Positions 34,013-42,071 are shown, numbered from the stretch's first letter. The stretch: DNA of 64,000 bases from Halobellus rarus (GCF_024494595.1 NZ_JANHDI010000010.1:1-64000), one strand, 5' to 3'. Notes: generated from the sequence alone by a model not told the origin. Numbers and translations: made by a program.

Positions 34013-34726
34013 ATGCGAATCGCACGGATGCAGACCCCCGAGGGACCGATCGCGGGCCGATACGAGGACGGAACCGTCGTCGCCGACGACGGGCGGTACG
34101 TCGTCGGTCGCGACGGCACGCTCACGTACCCCTGCTCGCCCTCGGCGCTGTACTGCGTCGGCCGCAACTACGCCGAGACGCTCGACCAGATGGACTACGA
34201 CCGCCCCGAGGAGCCCGACTTCTTCATCAAGCCGCCGGCCGCCCTGATCGGTCCGGAGGAGCCGATCCGGTACCCCTCGTGGACGGACGAACTGACCTAC
34301 GCGGGCGAACTCGCCGCCGTCGTCGACGAACGCTGTCACGACGTCGATCCCGCGGACGTCCCCGACGTGATTCGCGGCTACACGATCTTGAACGACGTCG
34401 ACGCGCTCGATCAGCAGGGACGGACCGCGCGGAAGGCGTTCGACACGTCCGGACCGCTGGGGCCGTGGATCGAGACCGAGGTCACCCCTTACGACCTCGA
34501 CATCCGAACCGAGATCAACGGCAAAGTGCGGCAGGACGCCAACACCGAGTTGATGCTGTTCGATCCCTACGAGGTCGTCTCGTTCCTCTCTCGTCGGTTC
34601 ACGTTCCGGCCCGGCGACGTCGTCGCCTTCGGCAGCCCGGCGAACCCGGGGACGGTCGCTCCCGGCGACGAGATCGAGATCACCTACGAGGGCGTCGGGA
34701 CCCTGAAGAACACCGTCGTCGGGTGA
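34013..34726 (+). CDS. Fumarylacetoacetate hydrolase family protein with altered metal site
   Basis: A 237-residue FAH-fold protein. YCVGRNYAETLDQM, FFIKPPAALIGPEEPI, NDVDALDQQGR and GPLGPWIETEV are the usual conserved blocks, and GDVVAFGSPANPGTV the usual late loop. In active members the block DYExEL gives two Glu metal ligands; here it reads TYAGELAAVV, so the first Glu is Ala. The third ligand (Asp in NDVDA) is present. The protein may use a different ligand set, be weakly active, or have another role. FAH enzymes cleave acylpyruvates or act as oxaloacetate decarboxylases or hydratases. It follows the TRAP permease by 70 bases. Confidence 0.85.
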   Translation: MRIARMQTPEGPIAGRYEDGTVVADDGRYVVGRDGTLTYPCSPSALYCVGRNYAETLDQMDYDRPEEPDFFIKPPAALIGPEEPIRYPSWTDELTYAGELAAVVDERCHDVDPADVPDVIRGYTILNDVDALDQQGRTARKAFDTSGPLGPWIETEVTPYDLDIRTEINGKVRQDANTELMLFDPYEVVSFLSRRFTFRPGDVVAFGSPANPGTVAPGDEIEITYEGVGTLKNTVVG

Positions 34727-35044
34727 ACGGTCTCACCCTCCTCCGTTCGGTCTGACAACCCCGCTCTGTTGGGGGATTTCGTCAGACGGCTCCCGTACTT
34801 CACAAGATAACTATATAGTCACCGGTCCTGTGGGATCCGCTGTCGGACAGTGTGTGGTTCGTGCGGCGTCAACAAGCGCGAATCGCTCATTCGCGCACAA
34901 CATCCCTGCTCTCGTCAACGCCGGATTCCTTCCTCACTCGCGCCTTCGACGCCCGCTGAAAATCGGATACGAGAAACCTATATAGACAACACGGAGTACA
35001 ATCATTCCGGAATGTATATTCCGATCATAGACGCTCATTTATGC
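34727..35044. promoter_or_regulatory. Promoter region of the CoA-binding protein gene
   Basis: CGGAAT-GTAT-ATTCCG (35,008-35,023) is a perfect 6-base-arm inverted repeat around a TATA element placed about 30 bases before the start codon. Further up, GCGCGAAT-CGCTC-ATTCGCGC (34,876-34,896) is a perfect 8-bp stem-loop, and AACTATATAG near 34,809 is another TATA-like site. No gene is supported in these 318 bases; an in-frame coding extension of the next gene through them is not family-like. Confidence 0.45.
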
Positions 35045-36370
35045 ATGGGTATCTCAGACCTGTTCGATCCGTCCGGCATCGCGGTGATCGGCGCGTCGGC
35101 GACGCCTGGCAAGCTGGGGAACGACGCGATGGCGAACGCGAAGGAGTTCGACGGCCCCGTCTACCCGGTCAATCCGAAGGGCGAGGGCGAGGTCTACGGC
35201 TACGAGTTCGTCGACTCCGTCGCGGACACCGACGCGGACCTCGCGCTCTGTTGTGTCCCGGCGCCCGCCACGCCCGGCGTCATCGAGGACTGCGGGCAGG
35301 CCGGCGTCGGTGCCGCGGTCGTCTTCGCCGGCGGGTTCGCCGAGGCCGACGAGGACGGCAAGCAGCGCCAAGAAGAGATCCGCCAGACCGCAGAGGAGTA
35401 CGATATCGCCGTGCTCGGCCCCAACACAGCCGGCCACATCATCCCGCACAAGAAGGTCTTCTGCTCGTTCGTCCCCGGATTCGACGAGATCGAGACCGGC
35501 GAGGTCGCGATCGTCGCCCAGAGCGGCGGGATCGGCGTGACGTCGACGTTCCAACTCGAGCGAGAGGGCTACGGGATCTCGGGGATGTACGGCCTTGGAA
35601 ACCGCGTGAACACGGACTTCGACGACGTCATCCCGGTACTCGACGACGATTCCCAGACGAACGCGATCGGCCTCCACATCGAGGGGACCGCCGAGATCGA
35701 TCAGTTCGAGGCCGTCGTCGAGGAGGCCGACACGCCCATCGTCGCGCTCAAGTCCGGCAACCGGATGCACGACTTCGTCCACTCGCACACGGCCGCGCCG
35801 AACCAGGACTACGAGCGCTACGAGGAGATCCTCACTAACAACGGCGGCGTGATGGCCGACACCGTGACCGAACTGCTCGACGCGAGTCGCGTCCTCGGGA
35901 AGTCGCCCGTCCCCGACGGCCCGAACGTCGGAATCGTCACGGCGCAGGCCGGTCCCGGCATCATGATGGCGGACTACCTCGAAGAACGCGGGGCCGAATT
36001 CCCCGAACTGACCGACGAGACTCACGAGCGCCTCGACGACCTGCTCCTCGGGTTCACGTACGACGAGAATCCCGTCGACACGGGGCGTCCGATGCCCGAA
36101 TTCGGCCAGGTCATCGACGCGGTCGCCCGCGACGACAACGTCGACATCGTCCTGGTCTACGAGATCTTCGAGCACTCGCTGGGCTACCCGGTCGAGGAGC
36201 TCGAACAGCTGGCCGAGGACCTCGACAAGCCGATCGTCTTCACGGTCGCCGGACCGTACGACGCGCTCGAACCGGACCGCAAGCGGATGGAAGCACTCGG
36301 GATCCCGACGTTCGACGCACCCGAGCGCGGCGCGTACGCCGCGTCCGTGCTCGTCGATTCGATCCGCTAG
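35045..36370 (+). CDS. CoA-binding protein, ADP-forming acyl-CoA synthetase alpha-subunit type
   Basis: A 441-residue protein. Residues 1-130 are a CoA-binding Rossmann domain (LFDPSGIAVIGASATPGKLGN, VYPVNPKGEGEVYGY). Residues ~145-440 form the two succinyl-CoA-ligase-like flavodoxin domains (VAIVAQSGGIGVTS, IVALKSGN, GIVTAQAGPGIMMADYLEERG), with a His in VHSHTAAPN at the site phosphorylated in NDP-forming ligases. No ATP-grasp beta subunit is fused to it or encoded nearby, so it may need a partner elsewhere or do another CoA-linked reaction. It may form or consume the acyl-CoA made in the island. Start chosen at MGISDLFDPSG, which follows the TATA palindrome. Confidence 0.87.
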   Translation: MGISDLFDPSGIAVIGASATPGKLGNDAMANAKEFDGPVYPVNPKGEGEVYGYEFVDSVADTDADLALCCVPAPATPGVIEDCGQAGVGAAVVFAGGFAEADEDGKQRQEEIRQTAEEYDIAVLGPNTAGHIIPHKKVFCSFVPGFDEIETGEVAIVAQSGGIGVTSTFQLEREGYGISGMYGLGNRVNTDFDDVIPVLDDDSQTNAIGLHIEGTAEIDQFEAVVEEADTPIVALKSGNRMHDFVHSHTAAPNQDYERYEEILTNNGGVMADTVTELLDASRVLGKSPVPDGPNVGIVTAQAGPGIMMADYLEERGAEFPELTDETHERLDDLLLGFTYDENPVDTGRPMPEFGQVIDAVARDDNVDIVLVYEIFEHSLGYPVEELEQLAEDLDKPIVFTVAGPYDALEPDRKRMEALGIPTFDAPERGAYAASVLVDSIR

Positions 36371-36395
36371 ATCGGCACGTCACGTTCGCGTCCGA

Positions 36396-37742
36396 TCAGT
36401 CGTGGCCCTCGCCGTAACCGGCCGCGAACGCGCCGTCTTCGAACTCGATCGGCGACGGTTCCGCGACGACGCGGAGGTCGTCCCGGTCTCGCGCCTCCTC
36501 GACCAGCGCCGCCGACGCCCGGAGTCGGTGGAGGCGCATCGTGTCCGGCGCGCGCAGGACGCGGACGGTGTCGGTGTCGACGACGCCGATCGTCGAGAGC
36601 GCGGCGACGAGACCCGCCCGGTCGGTCTCGACGACCGGCGGGAGGCGGACGCCTCGAATGGTACTGGCGGTGAGCGCGTTGATGAGTGTCGTCGGCGCGT
36701 CGAGTTCGGCGACGATGTCCTCGTGGATCACGTCGGCGGAACCGACGCCCATCGCGTTCCCGTGGGTCGTCTCCGTGAGACCGCGGACGTAGATCCGCTT
36801 GATCCGCGGGCTCTCCGGTTCGGGTTCGTTGATCGCGAACGGCCGGCGGCCGATGACGTTCGTGTCCAGTCCCTGCCCGCTGACGTCCTTGCCCTGCCGG
36901 TCGAAGACGGCGACGTCGACCGCCTCGAAGGGGATCTTCGGCATGATCTCGTAGGCGGTTTCGAGCAGTTCGGCCTCTCTGTCGAGGAACCCGCTCGGGG
37001 GGACGCCCTCCAGAATCGACGTGTCGTCGTGCTGGTCTTCGACGATCGCGACGCCGCCGACGACCGGGAGTTCCGAGAGTAGCTGTTCGGTTATCTCCGG
37101 GATCATCTCCCGGAACGACCAGTCGACCGCCCACTCGTGGGCGATCTTCGCGCCGCGCTGTTTGCCCATCCCGATGACGAGCATCTTCGAGAGACCGCTC
37201 TCGACGACGCCGTCGAAGTCGGTGTGGGGCTTGACGCGGTTGATCGGGACGATGGCGTCGGCCGCGGCCGCGTTCGCGTCGGCGACGACCGGGACGTCGC
37301 GCTCGGGCGTTCGGCCGACCTCGACGACTTCCATACTGGAGCGGATCTCACAGCCGATCGCCTCCTCGGTCACGCCCAGTTCGTTGAGCATCTCGCGCTG
37401 TCCCTCCCCCGTGGCACCGCCGTGGCTGCCCATCGCGGGGAAGACGAAGGGCGCGTAGCCCGCCTCCGAGAGCGCGTCGACGACGCCCGCGACGATCTCC
37501 GGGAGGTTCGCGATGCCTCGACTCCCCACCCCGAGAGCGATGTCGCCGCCCTCGGGAACCGAGTCAAGCGGCAGCGTCGCAGTGGCCTCGGCCGCCCGCG
37601 CTCGCACCTCGTCGTCCGGAATCGGGTCTGTCTCCCAGACCTGTTCGATGACGCCCATCTCCGGGAGCGGCGGGTCACCACAGGCATCCAGAATCGTCTC
37701 TTCGGGGACCGAGAGCGCGTCCACAGCGTCGTTGCCTTCCAT
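36396..37742 (-). CDS. LarA-like (lactate racemase domain, DUF2088) protein
   Basis: A 448-residue cytoplasmic protein. MGSHGGATGEGQREML carries the His loop of the LarA family, and INRVKPHTDFDGVVESGLSKM the Lys and second His region that in LarA binds the nickel-pincer nucleotide cofactor. Other blocks (LPVVGGVAIVEDQHDDT, VFDRQGKDVSGQGLDTNV, RGLTETTHGNAMGVG) fit the broader LarA-homolog group, many of which racemise or epimerise hydroxy acids other than lactate. No larB, larC or larE cofactor genes are in the window. It converges on the CoA-binding gene with a 25-base gap. It could interconvert enantiomers of a 2-hydroxy acid for the island's dehydrogenases. Confidence 0.82.
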   Translation of the reverse strand: MEGNDAVDALSVPEETILDACGDPPLPEMGVIEQVWETDPIPDDEVRARAAEATATLPLDSVPEGGDIALGVGSRGIANLPEIVAGVVDALSEAGYAPFVFPAMGSHGGATGEGQREMLNELGVTEEAIGCEIRSSMEVVEVGRTPERDVPVVADANAAAADAIVPINRVKPHTDFDGVVESGLSKMLVIGMGKQRGAKIAHEWAVDWSFREMIPEITEQLLSELPVVGGVAIVEDQHDDTSILEGVPPSGFLDREAELLETAYEIMPKIPFEAVDVAVFDRQGKDVSGQGLDTNVIGRRPFAINEPEPESPRIKRIYVRGLTETTHGNAMGVGSADVIHEDIVAELDAPTTLINALTASTIRGVRLPPVVETDRAGLVAALSTIGVVDTDTVRVLRAPDTMRLHRLRASAALVEEARDRDDLRVVAEPSPIEFEDGAFAAGYGEGHD

Positions 37743-38034
37743 ACGCCTGACTCTCGGCGTTCGCTAATAAACGTGGCTCACCGGACCTCGTCCCCCGCGG
37801 GACTTCGGCACCGAAGACCGTAGAAAGATAATGAAATCTAGTATCACTATTTTCAAATATATTATTTGTAATCTCCATAGGATACGACCTCTACCCGTAT
37901 TTGCGGTCTTTTCCTATTGTAGGTTTAGTTATCTTATATTCTAAATAAAATACTTATTAAGTAAATCGGGAGACGACACTGAGCGTTGTTTCTCCGAATT
38001 GGCACACCTCACCGGGAAGCGATCAGAAACGGCG

Positions 38035-38556
38035 TCAGTACAGCAGTTGGCTGCACGTGCCGCAGAGGTTCTCCTCTTTGACGTCGACCTCGCGGACCGT
38101 CGGGGAGAAAGACATCACGCACTTGCTGTTGTCGCAGTGTTCGAGGCCGAGCGTGTGGCCGATTTCGTGGACGACTTCCTTGCGGACGCGGTCGGCGAAC
38201 ACCTCCGATTGGGGTTTCGACGAGATACCGCCGTCCGAGGAGGTCTGCAGGCGATGCGTCGAGATCACGGAGCCGTTGCCGTTCAGGTAGGCCAGCCCGA
38301 ACACGTAGTTCCGTCGCCGGTAGTAGAGGTCCTGGGAGGTGATGCCGATGTTCTTCTCGCCGGTCCCGACGCGACTCGCCAGTTCGATGAACTGCTCGGC
38401 GCGGTACTGGTTTCGGCTCCGGTCGAACGCGCCGTCGGGGATCGACTGTTCCTCCTGGACCGTGACGTCGCAGTCGTAGACCCCTCTGAGCGCGGCCGAC
38501 GCCTCGCGCTTCACCTGCGCGGAGAGGTCCCCGATCGGCACGATGTCGACGAGCAT
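38035..38556 (-). CDS. amzA: Archaemetzincin metalloprotease
   Basis: A 173-residue protein with the extended zinc motif VVHEIGHTLGLEHCDNSKCVM near residue 130, followed by ENLCGTCSQLL. This is the archaemetzincin pattern: HExxHxxGxxH for the catalytic zinc, and four Cys (HC, KC, CGTC) for a second zinc. Family members are small soluble proteases with unknown natural substrates. Length and start (MLVDIVPIGDLS) are standard. It diverges from the UPF0146 gene across about 39 bases. Confidence 0.95.
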   Translation of the reverse strand: MLVDIVPIGDLSAQVKREASAALRGVYDCDVTVQEEQSIPDGAFDRSRNQYRAEQFIELASRVGTGEKNIGITSQDLYYRRRNYVFGLAYLNGNGSVISTHRLQTSSDGGISSKPQSEVFADRVRKEVVHEIGHTLGLEHCDNSKCVMSFSPTVREVDVKEENLCGTCSQLLY

Positions 38557-38595
38557 AGAAGGGCTTAAGCGGGGTGGATTGATAAATATCCCGCC

Positions 38596-39015
38596 GTGGA
38601 AACGCGCCGTAACACCGCCCTCGTCGCCCGGTTTTCGGCGTACGAGACCGCGGTGGAGATCGGGATCGGTCGCCGCCCGGAGGTCGCCGTCGGCCTCGCG
38701 GACGCCGGCGTCTCGGTCACCGCGACTGATGTCGCAGACCCCGATACCCTATCCGTTCCGCCAGAGGTCTCGTTCGTCCGCGACGACGTTGTCGCGGCCA
38801 GCGAACGCGTCGGCCCTGGTGACACCTACGACGCTGACCTCGTCTACGGCCTGAACCTCCCGCCGGAGCTCCACCGACCGGCGCTGGAGGTGGCCGATGC
38901 CGTCGACGCCGACTTCCTCTTCACGACGCTCGGCTACGACTCGCCGGCCGTCCCCTGTGAGACCGAGTCACTGGCCGGCGGAGAGACGCTCTACGTCGCC
39001 CGCAAGCGAGAGTGA
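38596..39015 (+). CDS. UPF0146 family protein
   Basis: A 139-residue archaeal protein of unknown function. AVEIGIGRRPEVAVGLADAG resembles the first loop of a Rossmann-like methyltransferase fold, followed by VTATDV at strand two and YDADLVYGLNLPPELHRPALEVA, all typical of UPF0146. It starts with GTG. It is divergent from archaemetzincin with a shared promoter of about 39 bases. A tandem repeat follows 72 bases after the stop. Confidence 0.85.
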   Translation: METRRNTALVARFSAYETAVEIGIGRRPEVAVGLADAGVSVTATDVADPDTLSVPPEVSFVRDDVVAASERVGPGDTYDADLVYGLNLPPELHRPALEVADAVDADFLFTTLGYDSPAVPCETESLAGGETLYVARKRE

Positions 39016-39086
39016 GAGAGATCCAAGAGCGGATGTAGCGACGGGGACGCGAGGCGAGGGAAGATTCGGGCGGAATCGGCGCAGGA

Positions 39087-39206
39087 TCAGCGAGTAGAAC
39101 GGGCACGGAGTCAGCGAGTAGAACGGGCACGGAGTCAGCGAGTAGAACGGGCACGGAGTCAGTGAGAAAGACGATTGCGAGGTCAGCGAGAAAGACGAAC
39201 CCGGAG
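39087..39206. repeat. 24-bp tandem repeat, five copies, in a convergent gap
   Basis: Units start at 39087, 39111, 39135, 39159 and 39183. The first three are nearly identical (TCAGCGAGTAGAACGGGCAC plus four bases); the last two are diverged (TCAGTGAGAAAGACGATTGC and TCAGCGAGAAAGACGAACCC). The array fills most of the space between the UPF0146 and Hsp20 3' ends. Confidence 0.93.
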
Positions 39207-39230
39207 AGACGTCGAAATCAGCGTGCGTGT

Positions 39231-39674
39231 TTACTCCACGTCGATGTGGTGGGCGTCCTCGTCGTCGTCGACGATCAGTTTGGGCAGCGTCACGGAGAGG
39301 ACGCCGTTGTTGTACGTCGCCGACGCGTCGTCGGCGCGGACCGCGGCGGGGAGACGGATCGAACGCCGCGCGCCCTCGGAGCGTCGTTCGCGGTGGACGT
39401 AGTGTTCGTCGTCAGCCTCGGCGGACTCGGTCCGAGACCCCTCGACGGTCAGGACGTTCTCGGCGACTGCGAGGTCGATGTCCTCCTTCTCGAAGCCCGG
39501 GAGGTCGATCACGGCGACGAAGGAGTCGTCCTCCTCGCGGAGGTCGACGGCCATATCGCGGCCGAACGAACGGGTGTTGTCGAACTGGCGGCTCATCTCC
39601 TCGAACTGTCGGGACATCCGGCCGAAGAGGTCGTCGAACTCGATGTCGTCGAAACTGGGGGAGCGTCTCATCAT
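39231..39674 (-). CDS. hsp20: Hsp20/alpha-crystallin family small heat-shock protein
   Basis: A 147-residue protein. A short N-terminal arm (MMRRSPSFDDIEFDDLFGRM) is followed by an alpha-crystallin domain (FVAVIDLPGFEKEDIDLAVAEN, LTVEGSR, and YNNGVLSVTLPKL with the GxLxxxxPK signature). Small heat-shock proteins hold unfolding proteins in large oligomers in the cytoplasm. The ATG at 39674 is preferred; 39671 gives a protein one residue shorter and an upstream ATG at 39692 adds six residues. The tail DDDEDAHHIDVE is acidic, as usual in halophiles. Confidence 0.92.
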   Translation of the reverse strand: MMRRSPSFDDIEFDDLFGRMSRQFEEMSRQFDNTRSFGRDMAVDLREEDDSFVAVIDLPGFEKEDIDLAVAENVLTVEGSRTESAEADDEHYVHRERRSEGARRSIRLPAAVRADDASATYNNGVLSVTLPKLIVDDDEDAHHIDVE

Positions 39675-39780
39675 TGTAATTTCACCGTCCATACGAACGC
39701 GCCGTGAGATAATAAATTAGACAGGAGCCGTGGTCGCAAATGACGCGATTCAGGACGACCAATGAGACGTCTAAGCGTTC

Positions 39781-40587
39781 CTAGTATAGAACGTGTCGCT
39801 TGTCGTATGATCCGAGTCGCTTGACCCACCCGTTCTCGGCGATCTCCTCGACGTCTTCGAGGGCCTCCTGGGCGCGGTCCTCGTAGAACCCCGCGTCGAA
39901 GTCGATGTGGAAGAGGTAGTCACCGAGGCGGTTGCCGCTCGGACGCGATTCGATTCGAGAGAGGTTGATGTCGCGGTCGGCGAACGCTTCGAGGAGTTCG
40001 AGCAGGAGCCCGGGGTAGTTCGCGTTCGGGTAGACGACGATCGTCGACTTCCCGCCGCCGTCGGCGCGCTCCTCGACCGGTGCGATGACGAGGAACCGGG
40101 TCGCGTTCGACGAGCGGTCCTGGATGTCTTCGGCGATCACGGTGAGGTCCTCGCCGGCGTTGTCGGGGTGACCGATTCCGGCGACCGTGGCGTCCTCGCG
40201 CGCGTACTCGACGCCGCGAGCGGTGCTCGTGACCGGTTCCAGTTCGGCGTCGGGATACTCGCGTTCGAGATAGGAGCGACACTGCGCGAGCGCCTGCGAG
40301 TGAGAGGCGACGGTGTCGAAGTTCGGCGACTGCGCGAGGAGGGCGTGGCGGATCGGAGTGACGATTTCCTGAATGACCGCGATATCGGCGTTCGCGATGG
40401 CGTCGAGCGTCTCGGTGACGCTTCCCTCGATGCTGTTCTCGATCGGGACGACGCCGCGCTCGTACTCGCCGCTGTCGACCGCGTCGACGATCCCCGAGAC
40501 GGACTCGCGGAACACGACGTCCTCGTCGACGGCGCGGGCGGCGCGGTGGGAGTACGTTCCTTCGGGGCCCAACGTGACTACCTGCAT
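39781..40587 (-). CDS. pheA: Prephenate dehydratase
   Basis: A 268-residue protein for phenylalanine synthesis, converting prephenate to phenylpyruvate. MQVVTLGPEGTYSHRAA opens the catalytic domain, PIENSIEGSV is conserved, and SSNATRFLVIAP includes the catalytic TRF motif. Residues ~185-268 form the ACT domain (LLELLEAFADRDINLSRIESRPSG with the ESRP motif), where phenylalanine inhibits. Length fits a monofunctional archaeal PheA without a chorismate mutase domain. The start at 40587 is set by the family N-terminus, although the frame is open far upstream. Confidence 0.96.
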   Translation of the reverse strand: MQVVTLGPEGTYSHRAARAVDEDVVFRESVSGIVDAVDSGEYERGVVPIENSIEGSVTETLDAIANADIAVIQEIVTPIRHALLAQSPNFDTVASHSQALAQCRSYLEREYPDAELEPVTSTARGVEYAREDATVAGIGHPDNAGEDLTVIAEDIQDRSSNATRFLVIAPVEERADGGGKSTIVVYPNANYPGLLLELLEAFADRDINLSRIESRPSGNRLGDYLFHIDFDAGFYEDRAQEALEDVEEIAENGWVKRLGSYDKRHVLY

Positions 40588-40676
40588 AGCGCGGTCTACT
40601 CCGCGGGATCCTAAAAGCCCGTCGGGGAGAACGCGCCCGATCCCGCGCGTACGGGCCGACCGCTCCGCGATCGCCC

Positions 40677-41339
40677 TTATTGCTCGGCGCAGTAGTCGAC
40701 GAAGTTCCGGAGGATCCGCAGGCCGGTCTCGCCGGACTTCTCGGGGTGGAACTGGGTTCCGAAGACGTTCCCCGCCTCGTTGGCGATCACCGCCGGGAAC
40801 GACACCCCGTAGTCGGTGGTCGCGACCACGGCATCGGGATCGTCGGGTTCGGCGTAGTACGAGTGGACGAAGTAGGCGTACTCGCCGTCGACGCCCTCGA
40901 CGATCGGGTGTTCGCGCTCGACGTGGAGTTCGTTCCAGCCCATGTGCGGCACTTTCTGGTCCTGATCGAACCGCACGTTGGTGCCGGGCACGAAGTCGAG
41001 TCCCTCGACCTGTCCCTGCCCCGCGTGGTCGGCCTCCTCGCTGGTCGTGAGGAGCATCTGCATCCCGAGACAGATGCCGAAGATGGGCTGGCCGCGGTCT
41101 GCGGCCGCCGCGAGCGGTTCGCGGAACGGCCCGGCGTTGTCCATCCCCTCGCTGAACGCGCCCACGCCGGGCAGCACGATCCCGTCTGCGGCCTCGAAGT
41201 CGGCCGGATCGTCGGTGATCGACACCGACGCGCCCGCGCGTTCGAGCCCCCGCTGGGCGCTGCGGAGGTTCCCGAGACCGTAGTCGACGAGGACGATCTC
41301 TGCCAGCGTCTCCTCGGCCTCTCTCGTCGTCGTGCTCAT
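40677..41339 (-). CDS. hisH: Imidazole glycerol phosphate synthase, glutaminase subunit HisH
   Basis: A 220-residue class I glutamine amidotransferase. VLVDYGLGNLRSAQRGLERAG is the HisH N-terminus, IFGICLGMQML holds the nucleophilic Cys, and GTQFHPEKSG the His-Glu pair. It supplies ammonia to HisF in histidine synthesis. The oxyanion-strand region VLPGVGAF is present. It precedes pheA on the same strand by 89 bases; both are amino-acid genes but hisF is not nearby, as is common in haloarchaea. Confidence 0.96.
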   Translation of the reverse strand: MSTTTREAEETLAEIVLVDYGLGNLRSAQRGLERAGASVSITDDPADFEAADGIVLPGVGAFSEGMDNAGPFREPLAAAADRGQPIFGICLGMQMLLTTSEEADHAGQGQVEGLDFVPGTNVRFDQDQKVPHMGWNELHVEREHPIVEGVDGEYAYFVHSYYAEPDDPDAVVATTDYGVSFPAVIANEAGNVFGTQFHPEKSGETGLRILRNFVDYCAEQ

Positions 41340-41429
41340 ACGTCGAATCGAGCGGGCGGGGCAAAGTCACTTTCTGTCGGTGCGAATCGCTCCGCGTGCG
41401 CCCGTCGGTGTTCGATCGGCCGGCTCGAC

Positions 41430-42071
41430 TCAGAAGTCGCCGAGATTCGCCTGCCCGCCGTCGCCGTCGCCGACGCCGGCGGTGTCGGCGGCGCGGGCGA
41501 TCGTCTCGAAGAACGTCTGCCGCTGGCTACCGTCGTACAGCGTCGCCGCCGGGTGGACGGAGACGACGGCGCGGTAGGAGCGCTCTCCGAGTCGGACGTC
41601 GACGACGTCGCCCGCCTCCTTCGTGACGGCGACCGACCGGTCCAGCAGGTGCTCTGAGGGAACTTTCCCGAGCGTGACGACGAGTTCGGGATCTACGAGG
41701 TCGAGTTCGCGTTCGAGGTAGCCGCGGCAGTTCGCGAGTTCCTCGGTCGTGGGGTCTCGGTTCTCCGGCGGCCGGCACCGCACGCAGTTCGTGATTCGGA
41801 CGTCGGCACGGGCGAGACCGGCGTCGCGCAGCGCGTCGTCGAGGATGCTCCCCGAACGCCCGACGAACGGTTCGCCCTGCTCGTCCTCGTTTGCGCCGGG
41901 CGCCTCCCCGAGAAAGAGGAGGTCGGCGTCGGCGGGACCGGTCCCGTTCACGATCTGCGACCGCGATTCGACGAGTCGGGGGCAACGCTCGCAGGCGTGG
42001 ACGGAGAGTCCGTCCATCGCATCGGCGGCGACGTCGACGCTCGTAGCCGTGTCGGTCTCCTCGCCAGTCAT
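41430..42071 (-). CDS. Uracil-DNA glycosylase, family 4 (Fe-S)
   Basis: A 213-residue DNA repair enzyme that removes uracil from DNA. LFLGEAPGANEDEQGEPFVGRSG is the family 4 active-site motif, and SVHPAATL the second motif with the catalytic-site His. Cysteines in ACERCPRL, NCVRC and ELANCRGYL match the [4Fe-4S] ligand set of family 4 enzymes. It lies between hisH and a DUF99 gene on the same strand, 24 bases after the latter. Confidence 0.94.
   Translation of the reverse strand: MTGEETDTATSVDVAADAMDGLSVHACERCPRLVESRSQIVNGTGPADADLLFLGEAPGANEDEQGEPFVGRSGSILDDALRDAGLARADVRITNCVRCRPPENRDPTTEELANCRGYLERELDLVDPELVVTLGKVPSEHLLDRSVAVTKEAGDVVDVRLGERSYRAVVSVHPAATLYDGSQRQTFFETIARAADTAGVGDGDGGQANLGDF

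Noticed and set aside
34850-35044. Upstream extension of the CoA-binding protein
   Set aside because: The frame is open but crosses two TATA-like sites and a stem-loop, and the extra residues do not resemble the family; the start at 35,045 is better.
39087-39206. Possible CRISPR array
   Set aside because: Units are directly adjacent with no unique spacers, and no cas genes are in the window. It is a simple tandem repeat, as are the arrays at 14.7, 16.6, 45.6 and 62.3 kb.
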